Assembly (NCBI GenBank): GCA_030278955.1
Contig: JAOANR010000005.1
Coordinates: forward strand, 1,841,431-1,905,430
Direction: 5' to 3'
DNA from: Hygrophila difformis
Taxonomy: Eukaryota > Streptophyta > Magnoliopsida > Lamiales > Acanthaceae
Length of the DNA: 64,000 bases
The notes under the pieces are model-generated. The model was not told the DNA's origin and did not search any database. It saw only the letters and a program-made list of their open reading frames with translations. The translations under genes and the position numbers were made by a program. Below, piece after piece: positions 10,187 through 22,874 of this stretch. The number at the start of each line of letters is the position of its first letter. Position 1 is the first letter of the stretch.

Positions 10187-10504
10187 CCGGAAAATTTTTA
10201 AAGCTACTACTATTATTTTAAAACAATATTTTTAAGCCCAAGTATTATTTCTTTTAAAATTTATTTATTTGACTACTAGTACTATTTTTAGCCCAAAAAT
10301 CTATAATCCTTTTTTTTACATAGCCCAAATCTTAGCCCAAGAAATATTAAATTTTGGCCCACTATAGAGGCCCAACCTTTAGCAATTTATTTTAAACTAA
10401 ATGGGGAAGGGACTTGCACTTGCATGTTGCATATAGATTTAAATTGTGCATATCTTAACCTTACCTGAAAAACGTCTAACTCTAACCTACCTTGTTAACA
10501 CTAG

Positions 10505-11032
10505 ATGGCTTCCCCAAACGTGAACATGATCAACCTACTAATGAGGTTGATTGAAGCATACCTCAAATCTCCTCAAAACGTGAACAACTTCAGACTAAGG
10601 GTAGAGCAAATGGAAGCTAACTTGGGCCACCTAACTAATCTGGGCCAAGCAGGACACCAAGATATAACCCAACTCCAAGTCCAAATCAACGAACTCCAGA
10701 CCCGCGAGACTGAGCTTCGGACCCAGATTGACGACGTAGAGACCCAAGCAGGGGTCTTGGGACATCAACTGCATCACCTGAAGGATGATCTGCTTCCACC
10801 TGCCCCACTCAACCCAGGAACTCCTCCTGTCACTAGCCTCGTTATTGACCCTGTCGCTGTCTCTGCAGCCGTCCAAACCCCCGTTGCATTCGTTGATCCT
10901 GCTCCTGTTGCTGGGCCCAGTTGGCCAGCCAGCCCAGTGTTCCATGGGCCCCTTGGCACGGGCACCATCGAGGAATCAAGTGATGAGGATGACCCCATGG
11001 AGGACCCGACCACCTACCCTTCGCAGGATTAG
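10505..11032 (+). CDS. Extra coiled-coil ORF upstream of gag in element A
   Basis: A 175-codon ORF lies between the primer site and gag, in the position of a leader ORF. Residues about 15-100 are rich in heptad-like Leu, Gln, Glu and Arg (for example LRVEQMEANLGHL, LQTRETELRTQIDDV) and probably form a coiled coil; residues 100-155 are Pro, Ala and Val rich; the end is acidic (EESSDEDDPMEDP). No zinc knuckle, protease or enzyme motif is seen. It ends 352 bp before the gag ATG and is in a different frame relation, so it is not an N-terminal piece of Gag-Pol. Not all Tekay elements have such an ORF. The function is unknown; a capsid-associated or assembly role is only a guess. Confidence 0.6.
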   Translation: MASPNVNMINLLMRLIEAYLKSPQNVNNFRLRVEQMEANLGHLTNLGQAGHQDITQLQVQINELQTRETELRTQIDDVETQAGVLGHQLHHLKDDLLPPAPLNPGTPPVTSLVIDPVAVSAAVQTPVAFVDPAPVAGPSWPASPVFHGPLGTGTIEESSDEDDPMEDPTTYPSQD

Positions 11033-11384
11033 AGATTTTTGATGCATTATTCCCATTGTTCTCCTTTTCTATTTTCCCAAAACTATTTTCAGGATCTTTG
11101 CTACTTGTCGCTTGTATCGAAACAAAAACTTCTACTGAGCAATAAAGTCACAAACACTTATTGTATACACCCTCTTTATATCTTAACAAAGCGCCGACAG
11201 ACAAACAACGCATCTATTTCTGCATAACAAAACGACAAGTACCTCAGACCCTAAACCCTAAACGACTGAATAAATAAATGCAAATACTGACCAACTCCTG
11301 ATTAGCACCATACAATTCAGCAAGACTTTTTTTTCCACTTTACCGAATCTCCCTGAACTTTACACCTTCCTCGGTTGTAACAGG

Positions 11385-14300
11385 ATGGCACCTCGAGGAC
11401 GACCAAGGCCCTTCCCTGCCACCCCCAACACCCACGGCACGCCGGGACAACCCAATGAGCAGGCACCTGACGCGGAGATGCCAAACCCGGCAGGGCCAAT
11501 GCCTAACCCTGCGGAAGGGCGATTGAGAAATATGGAAGAATTACTAATCGCACTGGGTAATGCTTACGTTAACCAGGGTGGAGCTGCCGCGGCGCCACCA
11601 CCGGAGGCGAGGATCAACTACTTGGCTGCGGTGAACCCCTACCGACCACCTTACTACGTCGGGGAGGAAGACCCCGCTAAGCTGGAAGAATGGTTGAGAA
11701 CCTTCGACAAATTGCTAAAGGCGGTAAGATGCCCGGAGGGGGAGAAGGTCCACGTGGCCTCTTACTATCTGGGTGGCGAGGCCGACGACTGGTGGCAGGC
11801 TACCCAAGGGAAGCTGGCGGAGGATGATGAACCTTACTCGTGGAACGAGTTCATGGAGTTACTCCGGGAGCGCTTCTACCCGATGAGTACTAAGGCAGCA
11901 CTGTACGAGGAGTTCTCATCCCTGAAGCAGGGAGAGAAATCTGTTCAAGAATACTATGCACGGTTTAAGGAATTGGTGAGATTTGCGCCCAGGATGGTAC
12001 CTACTGACGGGGAGAAGGCGCAAAAGTTCGAAATGGGTTTGAACTTGTCGATTCGGGAGGTGATCACTGGAGTTAACTACTCGGACCTGCAATCTGTCTA
12101 CGATCGTGCAGTAGCAGTGGCACGAGTGCAACAGCTAAAGAGGAAGGCTGCTGGGGAATCTAGCCGAGGGGCGCAAGGCCCAGACAAGAGGAACAGGGAT
12201 AACCAGACAAGCAACACTACTGGCGGGGACAACTTTCGGCGAGGGCCGAACGGGAATGCTCAGGACAACAACGGTCGGAATGTCAACCAAGGAGGGCGAG
12301 TGCCGCCGTGCCCACAATGTGGCAGGCCGCACCTGGTAAGGAGGTGTCCTCAGATGGGCGAGTGCTTCCGGTGCGGCCGAATTGGCCATCGGAGGGAGGA
12401 ATGTCGAACCCGACTCGAGAACATCACGAAAAGAGAAGACTTGGTCATTGGACCTAACGAGCCGTTCAACCAGGGAGGTAGGAATGGCAACAATCAAGGA
12501 TATCGGCCTCCTCCGAATCCGAACCAACGCCCTCCGAACCAGCAGCAAAATGCAAACCCAAATCAGAACCAGCCAGCCAATCAAGGGAGGCCGATGGGGA
12601 GGTTGAACGTGATCAACCAGGCTGACATACCCACGCAGGGTGACGTGATGGCAGGTACTTTCCATGTCCTAAGTACTCCACTTAGAGTCTTATTTGATTC
12701 CGGAGCCAGTTGCTCGATTGTATCTTCGAGAGTCGTAACTGAACTAGATCTACCTAAGTGCGAGATGATTAGCTTAGGCATCCAACTGCCCTCTGGAGAA
12801 GTAATAGCATGCTCTAAACGCTACAATGGAATACCTATAGTGATAAAGAACGTAGAGTTTTTCGCAAACTTGGTAGAGTTCAACGTCAGGGACTTTGACG
12901 TCATACTAGGAATGGATTGGCTAACCCGGTATAAGGCCGTGATCGAATGCCAAAAGCAAAAGATCACGCTGTCAAAAAGTAGGGGGAAAAGAGTCATCTT
13001 CTACTCTCAACCCCCTAAGAAATCTAACAAGTTAATCAACGTCCTAGAGTTAGGTAGCCTAATGCGTAAGGGCCACGCGCTATACGCATGCTACGTCCAC
13101 AACCTCGAGGCTGAAGGGGTAAAGATAGACAACATTCCGGTGGTGAGAGAGTACCCGAATGTGTTCCCAGAGGACGTTCCTGGCATGCCCCCTGAGAGGG
13201 ATCTCGAGTTCACCATAGATCTTATCCCGGGAACGGAACCTGTATCAAAGGCTCCTTACCGCATGGCACCGCCAGAGATGAAGGAGCTAAAGGAACAGCT
13301 CGAAGAATTGCTGGAAAAGGGATATATCCGACCGAGTACGTCTCCATGGGGAGCACCGGTCTTATTTGTCAAAAAGAAGGATGGGAGTCTGAGACTGTGT
13401 ATTGACTATAGGGGACTTAATCAAGTCACTATCAAGAACAAGTATCCGTTGCCCAGAATCGAGGATCTGTTTGACCAGCTGAAGGGAGCTACTGTGTTCT
13501 CCAAGATCGACCTGCGATCGGGATATCATCAGCTGCGAATTGCTGAGAAGGACATCCCAAAGACAGCGTTCAGGACTCGCTACGGACACTACGAATTCAC
13601 AGTCCTGTCATTCGGACTGACGAATGCCCCGGCGATGTTCATGAACCTCATGAACAACGTGTTCCGAGGACTGTTAGATCAATGCGTAGTGGTATTCATA
13701 GACGACATCTTGGTCTACTCAAGGGACGAGGAAGAACATTCCAAGCACTTACATAAAGTGCTGAGGATCCTCCGAGAAAATCAGCTATATGGGAAGTTGT
13801 CCAAATGCGACTTCTGGCTGAGGAAGGTAACATTCCTTGGGCATATCGTATCCGCCAGCGGAGTGGCGGTAGACCCGGCGAAAATCTCGGCTGTAACCGA
13901 GTGGGCACCCCCGAAGAGCCCAACGGAGATAAGAAGCTTTCTCGGACTGGCGGGCTACTACAGGCGATTTGTCCAAGATTTCTCCAAAATCGCCCGCCCA
14001 TTGACCCAACTGCTGAAGAAGGGGGTGAAGTATGACTGGACTGGCGAGTGCGAAGCCGCATTCCAGGAGCTGAAGAAACGACTTACCACGGCGCCGGTGT
14101 TGGCGTTACCATCAGAGGATGGAGACTTCGAGGTGTATAGCGACGCCTCGAGAGAAGGACTGGGATGCGTACTGATGCAGGATCAAAAGGTCATAGCGTA
14201 CGCATCACGACAGCTGAAACCGCACGAGCAAAACTACCCGACGCACGACCTGGAACTGGCCGCGGTCGTGTTCGCCCTGAAAATCTGGAGACACTATCTC

Positions 14301-16061
14301 TATGGGCGGAAGTGTCGGATGTTTACCGACCATAAGAGCCTCAAGTACATATTCACGCAAAGAGAGCTGAACTTGAGGCAGAGGAGATGGTTGGAATTGA
14401 TCAAAGATTACGACCTAGAAGTCGCGTATCACGAGGGCAAGGCCAACGTCGTGGCCGACGCCTTGAGTCAGAAGGCGCAACATGTCACGAACTCACTGGT
14501 GATACCGGCCGAATTGTACAGAGATTTGGCGAAACTAAGCCTGGAACTGGTGCAGCCCGGTACGGTAACCGAGGTCGTCAACGCGATGGTAGTAAGCCCT
14601 ACCGTATTCGAAGAAATACGACTCGCCCAGTCGGGTGACGAACAGATGGAGGAAATAAGGAGAAGCATTGCCGAAGGAAAGGCAGTAGATTTCCAGATTC
14701 ACGAGGACGGGAGCATCCGCTTCAGGGGAAGATGGTGTATACCACGGGAGTCCGCAGATCTGAAAAAGAAGGTAATGGAGGAAGGCCATAGCACCCCCTA
14801 CTCGGTCCACCCCGGAGGGGATAAGCTGTATAAGGACTTGAAGAAAAATTATTGGTGGCCGAACATGAAGAGAGAGGTGGCCGAATTCGTGGCAAGGTGC
14901 CTTACCTGCCAGAAGATCAAGGCAGTACGGCAAAAGCCCTTAGGATTAATGCAACCATTGGAGATCCCAAGCTGGAAGTGGGATAGCATCTCCATGGATT
15001 TTGTTTCAGGGTTGCCACGATCGCCAAAAGGAATGAATAAGATTTGGGTGATCGTGGATATGTTAACGAAGGCCGCCATTTTCATCCCGATGAAGGACAC
15101 GTGGACAATGGACCAACTAGCAAGGGCATACATAGACAATGTGGTACGCCGGCACGGGGTGCCGCATGACATCATCTCGGATAGGGATAGCAGATTCGTC
15201 TCCCAGTTTTGGACCAAGCTGCAAGAAGCTCTGGGGACGCAGATAAAGATGAGTACGGCGTTCCACCCTATGACGGATGGACAGACGGAGCGAACTATAC
15301 AGACGCTGGAAGACATGTTGAGGGCTTGTGTGTTGGAGTTCAAGGGAAGTTGGGAGCACCATTTACCCTTGATCGAGTTCTCCTATAACAACAGTTACCA
15401 TGCGAGCATCGGCATGGCGCCCTTCGAGGCACTATATGGACGAAGATGCCGGAGCCCATTGAGTTGGGAAGAGAACGATCGAGTAGTGACAGTAGGGCCA
15501 CAACTGGTGGAGGACATGGCTCAGCAAGTTAAGGTTATCCAGGGGAAGATGAGAGCCGCTCAGGACCGGCAAAAGAGTTATGCGGACGTGAGACGGCAGG
15601 ACTTGGAATTTCAAGTCGTTGACAAGGTCATGCTGAAGGTCTCGCCAATGAAGGGCGTAATGCGCTTTGGCAAGCGGGGGAAACTGAGCCCACGATACAT
15701 AGGGCCATATGAGATCCTAGAGAGAGTAGGGAATCTGGCGTACCGGCTGGCGCTGCCGCCTCAACTAGCACGCGTCCATAACGTGTTTCACGTTTCCCAG
15801 CTAAAGAAGTATGTGCCCGACACGTCGCATGTACTCCAACCGGACGTAATCGAATTGGATGATGACTTGACCTATGAAGAAACCCCGGTGCAAATACTCG
15901 ACTACAAGGAAAGGGTGACAAGGAATAAAACTGTAAAGATGGTCAAGGTCCTGTGGTCCAACCACGAGACGGAGACGGCAACCTGGGAATTGGAAGCCGA
16001 CATGAGGCAACGTTACCCTACCCTCTTCCAAGACGACCCGACCACAGTTATGGGGACATAA
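11385..16061 (+). CDS. gag-pol: Gag-Pol polyprotein with chromodomain, element A
   Basis: One open frame of 1558 codons carries all enzymes for a retrotransposon. Gag core lies at about 80-255; two zinc knuckles follow, a CX2CX3HX4C (309-321) and a canonical CX2CX4HX4C (327-340). Protease has DSGAS with Asp438. RT has FIDD with Asp773-774; RNase H starts with SDAS at Asp920. Integrase has the HHCC region from His1135 and DDE residues Asp1205, Asp1266 and Glu1302 (GQTER). The C-terminal part (about 1495-1550, [19 protein letters not shown]) is a group-II type chromodomain that in this clade guides integration to heterochromatin. Oddities: VDMLTK where VDRLTK is usual (R to M), DALSQK for DALSRK, and NAPAMF for NAPATF. 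The frame is intact, so the element may be active or was recently. Confidence 0.95.
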   Translation: MAPRGRPRPFPATPNTHGTPGQPNEQAPDAEMPNPAGPMPNPAEGRLRNMEELLIALGNAYVNQGGAAAAPPPEARINYLAAVNPYRPPYYVGEEDPAKLEEWLRTFDKLLKAVRCPEGEKVHVASYYLGGEADDWWQATQGKLAEDDEPYSWNEFMELLRERFYPMSTKAALYEEFSSLKQGEKSVQEYYARFKELVRFAPRMVPTDGEKAQKFEMGLNLSIREVITGVNYSDLQSVYDRAVAVARVQQLKRKAAGESSRGAQGPDKRNRDNQTSNTTGGDNFRRGPNGNAQDNNGRNVNQGGRVPPCPQCGRPHLVRRCPQMGECFRCGRIGHRREECRTRLENITKREDLVIGPNEPFNQGGRNGNNQGYRPPPNPNQRPPNQQQNANPNQNQPANQGRPMGRLNVINQADIPTQGDVMAGTFHVLSTPLRVLFDSGASCSIVSSRVVTELDLPKCEMISLGIQLPSGEVIACSKRYNGIPIVIKNVEFFANLVEFNVRDFDVILGMDWLTRYKAVIECQKQKITLSKSRGKRVIFYSQPPKKSNKLINVLELGSLMRKGHALYACYVHNLEAEGVKIDNIPVVREYPNVFPEDVPGMPPERDLEFTIDLIPGTEPVSKAPYRMAPPEMKELKEQLEELLEKGYIRPSTSPWGAPVLFVKKKDGSLRLCIDYRGLNQVTIKNKYPLPRIEDLFDQLKGATVFSKIDLRSGYHQLRIAEKDIPKTAFRTRYGHYEFTVLSFGLTNAPAMFMNLMNNVFRGLLDQCVVVFIDDILVYSRDEEEHSKHLHKVLRILRENQLYGKLSKCDFWLRKVTFLGHIVSASGVAVDPAKISAVTEWAPPKSPTEIRSFLGLAGYYRRFVQDFSKIARPLTQLLKKGVKYDWTGECEAAFQELKKRLTTAPVLALPSEDGDFEVYSDASREGLGCVLMQDQKVIAYASRQLKPHEQNYPTHDLELAAVVFALKIWRHYLYGRKCRMFTDHKSLKYIFTQRELNLRQRRWLELIKDYDLEVAYHEGKANVVADALSQKAQHVTNSLVIPAELYRDLAKLSLELVQPGTVTEVVNAMVVSPTVFEEIRLAQSGDEQMEEIRRSIAEGKAVDFQIHEDGSIRFRGRWCIPRESADLKKKVMEEGHSTPYSVHPGGDKLYKDLKKNYWWPNMKREVAEFVARCLTCQKIKAVRQKPLGLMQPLEIPSWKWDSISMDFVSGLPRSPKGMNKIWVIVDMLTKAAIFIPMKDTWTMDQLARAYIDNVVRRHGVPHDIISDRDSRFVSQFWTKLQEALGTQIKMSTAFHPMTDGQTERTIQTLEDMLRACVLEFKGSWEHHLPLIEFSYNNSYHASIGMAPFEALYGRRCRSPLSWEENDRVVTVGPQLVEDMAQQVKVIQGKMRAAQDRQKSYADVRRQDLEFQVVDKVMLKVSPMKGVMRFGKRGKLSPRYIGPYEILERVGNLAYRLALPPQLARVHNVFHVSQLKKYVPDTSHVLQPDVIELDDDLTYEETPVQILDYKERVTRNKTVKMVKVLWSNHETETATWELEADMRQRYPTLFQDDPTTVMGT

Positions 16062-16071
16062 CTGTATTCTT

Positions 16072-16084
16072 AAGGGGGGGAGGA
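16072..16084 (+). other. Polypurine tract of element A
   Basis: AAGGGGGGGAGGA followed by T ends directly at the right LTR (16085). It would prime plus-strand synthesis. Confidence 0.9.
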
Positions 16085-18812
16085 TGTAACACCCGAGGAA
16101 AAACAAATTCAAATTGGTTTGAACTACGTCATGACTTGATCCCTTCACAGGGTACGTAGGCAGCTTAGAACTAATTTCTAAGTTCAGTCACGAAATAAAT
16201 CACAAAATAAATCACGAATTAGATCACAAGGACGATAGGAGGAGTTGGAACCAATTTAGACTAGGCCAATTAGGATACGGAAATGTTGCGAGCGATAAGC
16301 CGGACTCGTAACAAGATTGAGGAGAAGATTCCGCAACGAAGACGCCCCAGGGAATCGAGCTAACACGTAGAAAACCGATAGGGGAAAGCGAGGGAAGACC
16401 CGACGGAACACGCGGAGCCGAACCGGCCGGTCCGGCCGGCCCGCGCGGCCAAGGGCGTCGCGACGCCAGGCCTGGCACGCGTGCTCCGCGCGCACAAAGG
16501 CCTATGTGCGCGCCACCAGCGCGCCAGAGGTGCAGGAGGTGTAAACTTTCCTTCCATGGCGATTTTCTTGCCAAAAATCCGACCTCCATCAATGGCAAGT
16601 CGATCACAACAATGGGGAAGGGCATAAGATCAGATTTTGGGCGCCCCTCCCCCTCACTCTCAGAAAACCTAACCCTAAACACCTCCAAAACTCCTCTCCA
16701 AGTCGAAACCTCTCCGAACTCACTTTCCGGCAAGAATTCCGGCGACGGCAAGGCGAAAGGAACCAAGCCCTGCCCTCTAGACTCTTGGTAAGCTATTGTA
16801 CAAAGTTTCAATTCGTCCATAAGTCTCAGAAACTCGAATTCTAACACTATTTCCTTACTACGATTCTCCGTCGGAAAACGAACAAAAAGCGATCGGAGAA
16901 GTTGGCCGTTCGTCGTGACCCTAGGACGTCCGGAAACCCAATCCAGCGACCCTATCATCATTCTAAGTAAGTTAACACCTTACTCACAAATTTTCGTGGT
17001 TGTTTGTTGTTTAAATTTCGAGATATAGGCTTGTAACAAAAATTGGTTTTCAAAAACCCTATTTTCGTCCAATTTTAAAGACTCGCCAAAAACTCGACCT
17101 TCGGGAATTCAAACCGAAAACTTTTCAACATAAAAGTTGTTCCTAACACCTTTATCTATCTTGTGTCCAAATTTCAGCCATTGACATTGAGTTTTGCTAT
17201 CCCAATTTTCGCCATGAACTTTCTGTATCAAACCGAACGTTTCAAATCTGTGACAGATTCCTTCATTTAACTTGATGCATGTTTTTCACCCATTTTTCGA
17301 ATGATTTAACTTTGCATTTCTAAACAAAAGTTGTAGATAATTGTGTCTAGATTATTCCTACAAAATTTCACGAATTTTGGTGTTCATTTGATATGTCAAT
17401 CGGCCAAGTTTTTCGAACTGTTTTGAATTCGTTTTAAGGGCCATGAGTATGCAGTGAGTTGCACTCGATTTTTGAGTACCAAGAATTCATTATTTCCAAA
17501 AACTTAAAACATGAAAGTTGTTCCTTAATGTGTTGTGTAGTTACTGTAAAAATTTCACATCGATTGGTTTTGAAATGAATTTTTAATCGGCGTTACACGA
17601 ACCTGTGACGAAAACAGTTTTAAGACGTAAATTATTCTTTGCAATAAACTCAAATTTTAACTCACTTCGGAACCCTATTTCCAAAAACTTAAAACATGAA
17701 AGTTGTTCGTGTGTGTGTTTTTGAATTACTGGCCAAGTTTCAGAATTTTTGGAGGAAAAACGAATTTTAAATTAAGAAAGGCGTGAACTGCCTCGAATAG
17801 GATTTTTCGAACTTGAGAAAACTCGAACTATGAAAACGCGATATCGATCCTTTGATAACTTTGAAATACGAACTTTCGAAAAATCCCGTTCACTAGGCTG
17901 AGCCGATCTTCATACTATCATTATCTTTGAGACTGCCTCGTTAGTGGTCTCCTTACTATCTGAGATTGCCTCGTTAGTGATCTCGCGCGCTGTATTTGTG
18001 GATCGCCTCGTTAGTGGTCCTACTATCTTTTTGGATCGCCTCGTTAGTGGTCCTACTATCTTTGAGACTGCCTCGTTAGTGGTCTCCCATTGTTTGGACT
18101 GCCTCGTTAGTGGTCCTATGTTGAGATTGCCTCGTTAGTGATCTCCCGGTATGGTGTCCTCTTCTTAGTTTACGGGATGAAAAGTAAAAGACTCGTGTGA
18201 GTGTTTCATTATGCTTAAATCGTATTTATCCTGTCTTTAATTACGTATTTAAATTTTATGCATCTTAAATTATGCTTTAGATTACGCTTTTTAAATTGAG
18301 TTCTTTAATCATAATTTTCCGCTGCTAATAAATCATGTATTTTTAAATCCTCGTACGATAAGCGAAATCTTTAGTTTTAAACACTTGTAACCCCTTTTAT
18401 TTGTAGTTAGGGATTAACTTACTCAGTATATTTTTATACTGACAACCGTTGTCATTTCCTTTTTTTTTCAGAGTACGTCGAGTGACGCATTGCATATGCA
18501 CTTGGGGGAAATCATAATGGACATTTTAAATTTCTGCATCGTACTGTTTTACCGGGTCTGTTAAACCCGAGGATTTGGCCATGTTGACCGTGATTTTACT
18601 TTCCGCTGCACTTACTTTATTTATTTTCCGCACGTGATAATTTCTACTGTCGTACTAAGTATTATAAATTTCCGGACTATATCTTGAAATGTTTTAAATC
18701 TTTTACATACCCACAAGCCTTGCGTTTCCTTAGCAAGCTCGGGAAGCCGTGTCTTGCTAGGGGGATGCGGCGGTGACACCTCGGCCTGGGTTATCAAATC
18801 CGGGGTGTTACA
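16085..18812 (+). repeat. Element A right (3') LTR
   Basis: It copies 7414-10171 apart from a 30-bp deletion after 16443 and about nine substitutions. The deletion lies between short GCGCGG-type repeats, as in replication slippage. The hairpin array recurs at 17929-18145 with all seven units and unchanged stems. Confidence 0.95.
17929..18145 (+). repeat. Seven tandem hairpins, right LTR of element A
   Basis: Same seven units as in the left LTR. The only difference I saw is an A to G change just after the second stem, outside the paired bases. Confidence 0.85.
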
Positions 18813-18817
18813 AGTAC

Positions 18818-18912
18818 ACTAAAAAGCAATAAAATAGGATCTCATACATGCAATTTAGGTTCTTTTTATCATAATTTAAGCTTATTTAAATGTGGTTTCT
18901 CAGGGTGCATCA
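18818..18912 (-). repeat. Element C left LTR, part after element A
   Basis: This is the last 95 bp of the left LTR (plus-strand sense), resuming after the AGTAC target copy and ending TGCATCA. It matches 34549-34643. Confidence 0.93.
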
Positions 18913-18929
18913 ACATCCTCACACTTAAA
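18913..18929 (-). other. Polypurine tract of element C
   Basis: On the minus strand TTTAAGTGTGAGGATGT directly precedes the 3' LTR (TGATGCACCC). An AAGTGTG-type tract is usual in Athila-like elements. A 15-base exact copy lies internally at 24849-24863. Confidence 0.65.
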
Positions 18930-20343
18930 TATTGCTCGTCCCTTGAGCAATGAGATCAATTAGCACATCAACTTGCCAATCAAGGTAATAAAGATAAAGT
19001 CTTTATAGTTCTGCCAAATCATAGATTTCAACAATAAAATGAGATAAGAGGGTTCAAAGTTTAATGTACTAGAACTAGACAAATTGGTATGCATCAGCTA
19101 TTAGAACCAGATATCCAAAGCACTTACAATACAGAAAACAGATTAATTATACCTAGCACTCAATATGGGAAAGCGAATAATGTAAATATGCTTTTCTTTT
19201 CCAGTCTTTAAATATGCTCAATCTATGGCTAGGTTTCACTATATTCTAGACACTTTGGCTGAGTTGTAGACGGTTGAATTCCAAAAGCTACTCGTGTCAC
19301 CGAATACGTGCCAGTCATCCAGTCAAGAGTTTATGAAAATTTATTTAATCACCCTGTTTTTCTCTTCTTTTTTTTTTTTTTAATCTTGCATTCTTTAATT
19401 TTCTTTTCTTTTTCTTTTTGCAAGATCATTTATTTTGTTTTATTTTTCGATACAGGGCTCTTACTCTGACTTTATTTTAATTAAGCATTTAAAAAGACTT
19501 AGAACGAGCATATTTGTTTATAATTAATGATAACTCTCCACATTTTAAATAACTAGTCTAATTAATCAAAAAGCTTTCTGCAAGGCAAATAGAATTGTCA
19601 TCAATAGCCCAAACAACTTGCATATCAATTTGACATAGTCTAGAACTTTAAACTAAGAAACCTAACACTCATTAAATTGTAAAATCGGATTAGAGCAGAA
19701 CATTTAGACTTATTTGGATTTTCTCCAGATTGGCATTGATGTGATAATCTCTAAATAATAACACCACTGGGAAAACACAATTTAAATTAAACATAATCAA
19801 AGCATCCTAATCATGCATGTACTACTTTATTCAAAACATAATAGAAATTAAAATAAACTAATTAAGCTCTTACCAACATACTTCATGCAAATTAATAATG
19901 TAAAACATGAAAAGATCACACCTGGAGTATGTAGATCCCTAGAATTTCTTTTTACCAACATGGATGTTCCCTTTTTGCTTCTCCTTGGCATATCCTGCTT
20001 CTTTATATATTTATATGGTATTCACTTATACAAAAGATAATTGTTAGAACTCATGGCAAATTATAAGTTGAAATAATTAAACCTCATCCATAATTTATTT
20101 AAATTCAGATTTTATTATTAAATTTCAGATTTTTGTTTATTTTGTAGGCACATTTTATCAATTAAATAATTATGGACAGATTTAATTAAAATATTAAATT
20201 TCATAAATTTACCAAAAGCAAAATACCACAAATTCTAGCAACTATTACATAAAGAAGCTAATTAAATAAGCAAAATAGCACCAAAATAATTCTAACTATC
20301 ACAACTTAAGCCAAAAAGGGAGCAATCCTATCTAATCAAGAAT
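18930..20343 (-). other. Non-coding 3' region of element C
   Basis: No ORF is supported here. The region is AT-rich and holds a strong minus-strand purine run opposite the T/C-rich stretch at 19362-19425. It lies between the stop of the 485-residue ORF and the polypurine tract and probably forms the 3' untranslated region. Confidence 0.6.
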
Positions 20344-21801
20344 CTAGATTTCTAAGGATCCATCCGAATCACCTACTTCATCTTCCCTAGGAATATCATC
20401 ATCTCCTGTAGAGCTCGAACTAGTAGTAGGAGGAATATATCGATCACCCAGACTTTCAGTCATGAAAAATTCAAGTCTATTAGAAAGTTGTGAAATTTGT
20501 GCTCGTGTACTATCTTCCTTCCTCTTCATCTCCTCTCTAAGCTGATGAATCTCATAGGTCATCCTATTGATTGCGATCTCTGCAGGCTCTACCTTAGTAC
20601 CAGATGTACTAGGTCTATCAGGATGACAAGTGGGTGTCCCACGGGATGTGGTAGGGTAGCCAAGCTCTGCACATCTTACTCCAGGCTTGTTATAGAAATT
20701 CTTGAAAGAGATAGGAGGCTTTGGCTTCACATCATGAGCATAGGCAGTCATATTCACTCCAGCTCTTTCACAAAGTGTCCAAATCAGTGCAGGAAATCCC
20801 AGCACAATCCGAGCAGTATCAGACGCCATTCTATCCAGCTCATATGCTATCATCTCTCCAATATCAATAGGTAGCCCGTTCTTCACACAATACACAAAAT
20901 AAAGATCCTCTGCACTCGGTTGTGAAGTGTGTGAAGTAGGAAATACCTTATGCTTGTAGAGCAGGTAGATCTGATAGAGCGGTGCAGCCATTAAAGTAGC
21001 TACAACATTCGCTTTCTTCTCTCCAATGTAGGCCACCCTCTTTTGAGTTTCAAACATCTCTTTCAAAATTCTTTTCTCCAATTCGGGTCCTCCTTCCTCA
21101 TCATAAACAGGATCATGGAAGTGCTTCTTCTTCGTAGCTGGGCAAGAAACATCCACAGTACCATAAAGTTCATTGATCACTGCAGGACCATATGGCACAG
21201 GCACTCCTCTAATCCATGAAGTGTAGTGATCATACTGAGCATTGCACAAAAACTGTCTGGTAAGCTCCCAAGAATAAACTCCTTCCGGATGCGCAGCAAA
21301 TTTCATCCATCCTCGACTCATGAGAGCATCATGAACCGAAAATCTCTCCATGTCAGCTTCAGTGAACCCTTTGTCTGCAAAAATCCATCTATCCACCATA
21401 TTCTGATAATAAGAATACGCAGTTTGATTGATGAAAATGGCCGGATTGAAAACATCTCCTGTTAATTCTTCCAGAGGAGTAGTATCGTTCTTTCTATTGT
21501 GACTCTTCCTCTTGGTTTTAGATTCACGAGGAATTTCTGGTGAGATTTCCTCTGGGGATTCAGCGACATCTTCTTCTTGCTGTGAATCATCCTCCGTTGG
21601 TTGAGCAGAATTGAAGGAAGTATCATCACCATTATACGAGTCGGGAGCTACCAGATTGTTTACAAATTCATCTTCAGCTCCCACAGCAGCCGGCTCCAGA
21701 ATGGGTTCATTAATTTCTGGTGTCTGTGATGGGGCAGGCTCTGTGGTTTTCAATTTCTTTCCACCCTTGTTTCTTGGGTTATTCTTTCTCTTTGGTCTCA
21801 T
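20344..21801 (-). CDS. Element C ORF3: 485-residue protein with plant-transposon domain, paralogue of ORF2
   Basis: The ATG at 21801 has a strong context (GCCACCATGA). The N-terminus is basic (MRPKRKNNPRNKGGKKLK), then acidic. Residues about 120-385 form a conserved block found in Athila-type elements and annotated in plant genomes as a putative plant transposon protein: SRGWMKF, HPEGVYSWELTR (171-182), VINELYGTVDV, SHTSQPSAEDLYFVYCV, GEMIAYEL, FPALIWTLCERAGV. The tail is acidic. Each of these blocks has a counterpart in ORF2 at 22875-24788, in the same order. No signal peptide or membrane segment is visible, so an envelope role is unlikely. Upstream lie a pyrimidine-rich leader and a GGCGC array (22091-22427). 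The function is not known; basic and acidic ends suggest binding to nucleic acid or chromatin proteins. Confidence 0.8.
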   Translation of the reverse strand: MRPKRKNNPRNKGGKKLKTTEPAPSQTPEINEPILEPAAVGAEDEFVNNLVAPDSYNGDDTSFNSAQPTEDDSQQEEDVAESPEEISPEIPRESKTKRKSHNRKNDTTPLEELTGDVFNPAIFINQTAYSYYQNMVDRWIFADKGFTEADMERFSVHDALMSRGWMKFAAHPEGVYSWELTRQFLCNAQYDHYTSWIRGVPVPYGPAVINELYGTVDVSCPATKKKHFHDPVYDEEGGPELEKRILKEMFETQKRVAYIGEKKANVVATLMAAPLYQIYLLYKHKVFPTSHTSQPSAEDLYFVYCVKNGLPIDIGEMIAYELDRMASDTARIVLGFPALIWTLCERAGVNMTAYAHDVKPKPPISFKNFYNKPGVRCAELGYPTTSRGTPTCHPDRPSTSGTKVEPAEIAINRMTYEIHQLREEMKRKEDSTRAQISQLSNRLEFFMTESLGDRYIPPTTSSSSTGDDDIPREDEVGDSDGSLEI

Positions 21802-22090
21802 GGTGGCAGAATTTCAGGAAGAAAGGATTGGGATTGGAAGGCTAATTAAACTGGAAGAAGAGAAAAATTGACAGATTTGGGATTGAATGTGTGACCGATC
21901 GGTCATACCCTTTTTTAAAGAGGTGAAATCTTGATTTTGTTGAGATATGGCGGGATTGATTTAATCTAGATCCAAATATACACTAAACATATGATTTGGA
22001 GTGAGTATAATGCTGTTTAGGATCCCAAAAATCGAATAGATATGATTTGGATTTCCTGGATTCGCGAATTTTTGAAGGATTTGCGTTGAT

Positions 22091-22427
22091 GGCGCAAAAA
22101 GTGGCGCATAAGGTCACTTTCAGGCGCCACCAAGCACAACTGGCGCATTTTAAAAATAATATAAATTTTAAAAATTAAAATGGCGCAAAAATTGGCGCTG
22201 GGAGGGGGTTTTATGCGCCACATAGAAGGAGTGGCGCATCCTGAAGCCAACTTGGAAAAACTTTAATTCAGTGGCGCAAAAAGTGGCGCAGAAAGGCAGA
22301 TTTATGCGCCATCAAGCATGTGTGGCGCATTTTGGAAAAACTTAGAAAAATTTCTAAGTCTTTTGGCGCATAAAATGGCGCTTAAGGGTGTTTTTAGGCG
22401 CCACTATGCCTAAATGGCGCATTCTGT
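22091..22427. repeat. GGCGC palindromic array upstream of element C ORF3
   Basis: Four units starting at about 22091, 22182, 22273 and 22366 repeat GGCGCAAAAAGTGGCGC..., an inner TTTATGCGCC or TTCAGGCGCC, and a closing TGGCGCATTYTG. Unit length is about 90 bp. On the minus strand the array ends about 290 bp before the ORF3 ATG; the sequence between is rich in C and T like plant leaders. Confidence 0.85.
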
Positions 22428-22874
22428 GTCAAATCGAGCAGAATGTGTTTTTCCTAAGTTCTTCCCCATGATGTCCAAAATTTCCAAATCGCTCAACAAT
22501 ACCAATTTCACTTCATTTACACCTCAATCTAGTTCAAATAAACTTCATTGATCTTTTAACCAGTTCAAAACACTCAATTAAGCATGTTATTGGTAAGAGC
22601 TACTTTATTGAATTAAAAAGCAACTAAAAACCTTAAAATTCATTTAAACTCCATCTACTACTCTATAAAATTACAAAAACATGGATAATAGAAATAACAA
22701 GTCTAAAATAGCAAAAGTACTAGAATAAAATAGAGTTAGGACAATTACAACCCAAATGTAAATACTGAAATGTAGCAAAATAAACTCAGAAGTGCAATAG
22801 AGTCAAATACATAGGCCTAACAATACATGTCATCTATAATAATCATAAGCCTATCTATCGCTCATCTCTCTCAG
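22428..22874 (-). other. Spacer between ORF2 and the ORF3 array
   Basis: AT-rich sequence without a supported gene. It would be the 3' untranslated region of ORF2 and the distal upstream region of ORF3. Confidence 0.5.

Larger units (their letters stand above)
7414..18812 (+). mobile_element. Element A: Tekay-like chromovirus (Ty3/gypsy), intact
   Basis: LTRs are 7414-10171 (2758 bp) and 16085-18812 (2728 bp), with inverted ends TGTAACACCC and GGGTGTTACA. They differ by one 30-bp deletion in a GC-rich stretch and about nine substitutions, so insertion was recent. The target site in the left LTR of C is TGTAC (7409-7413) and AGTAC (18813-18817), a 5-bp duplication with one mismatch. Order: LTR, primer site, 175-residue ORF, 1558-residue Gag-Pol with chromodomain, polypurine tract, LTR. 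Confidence 0.95.
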
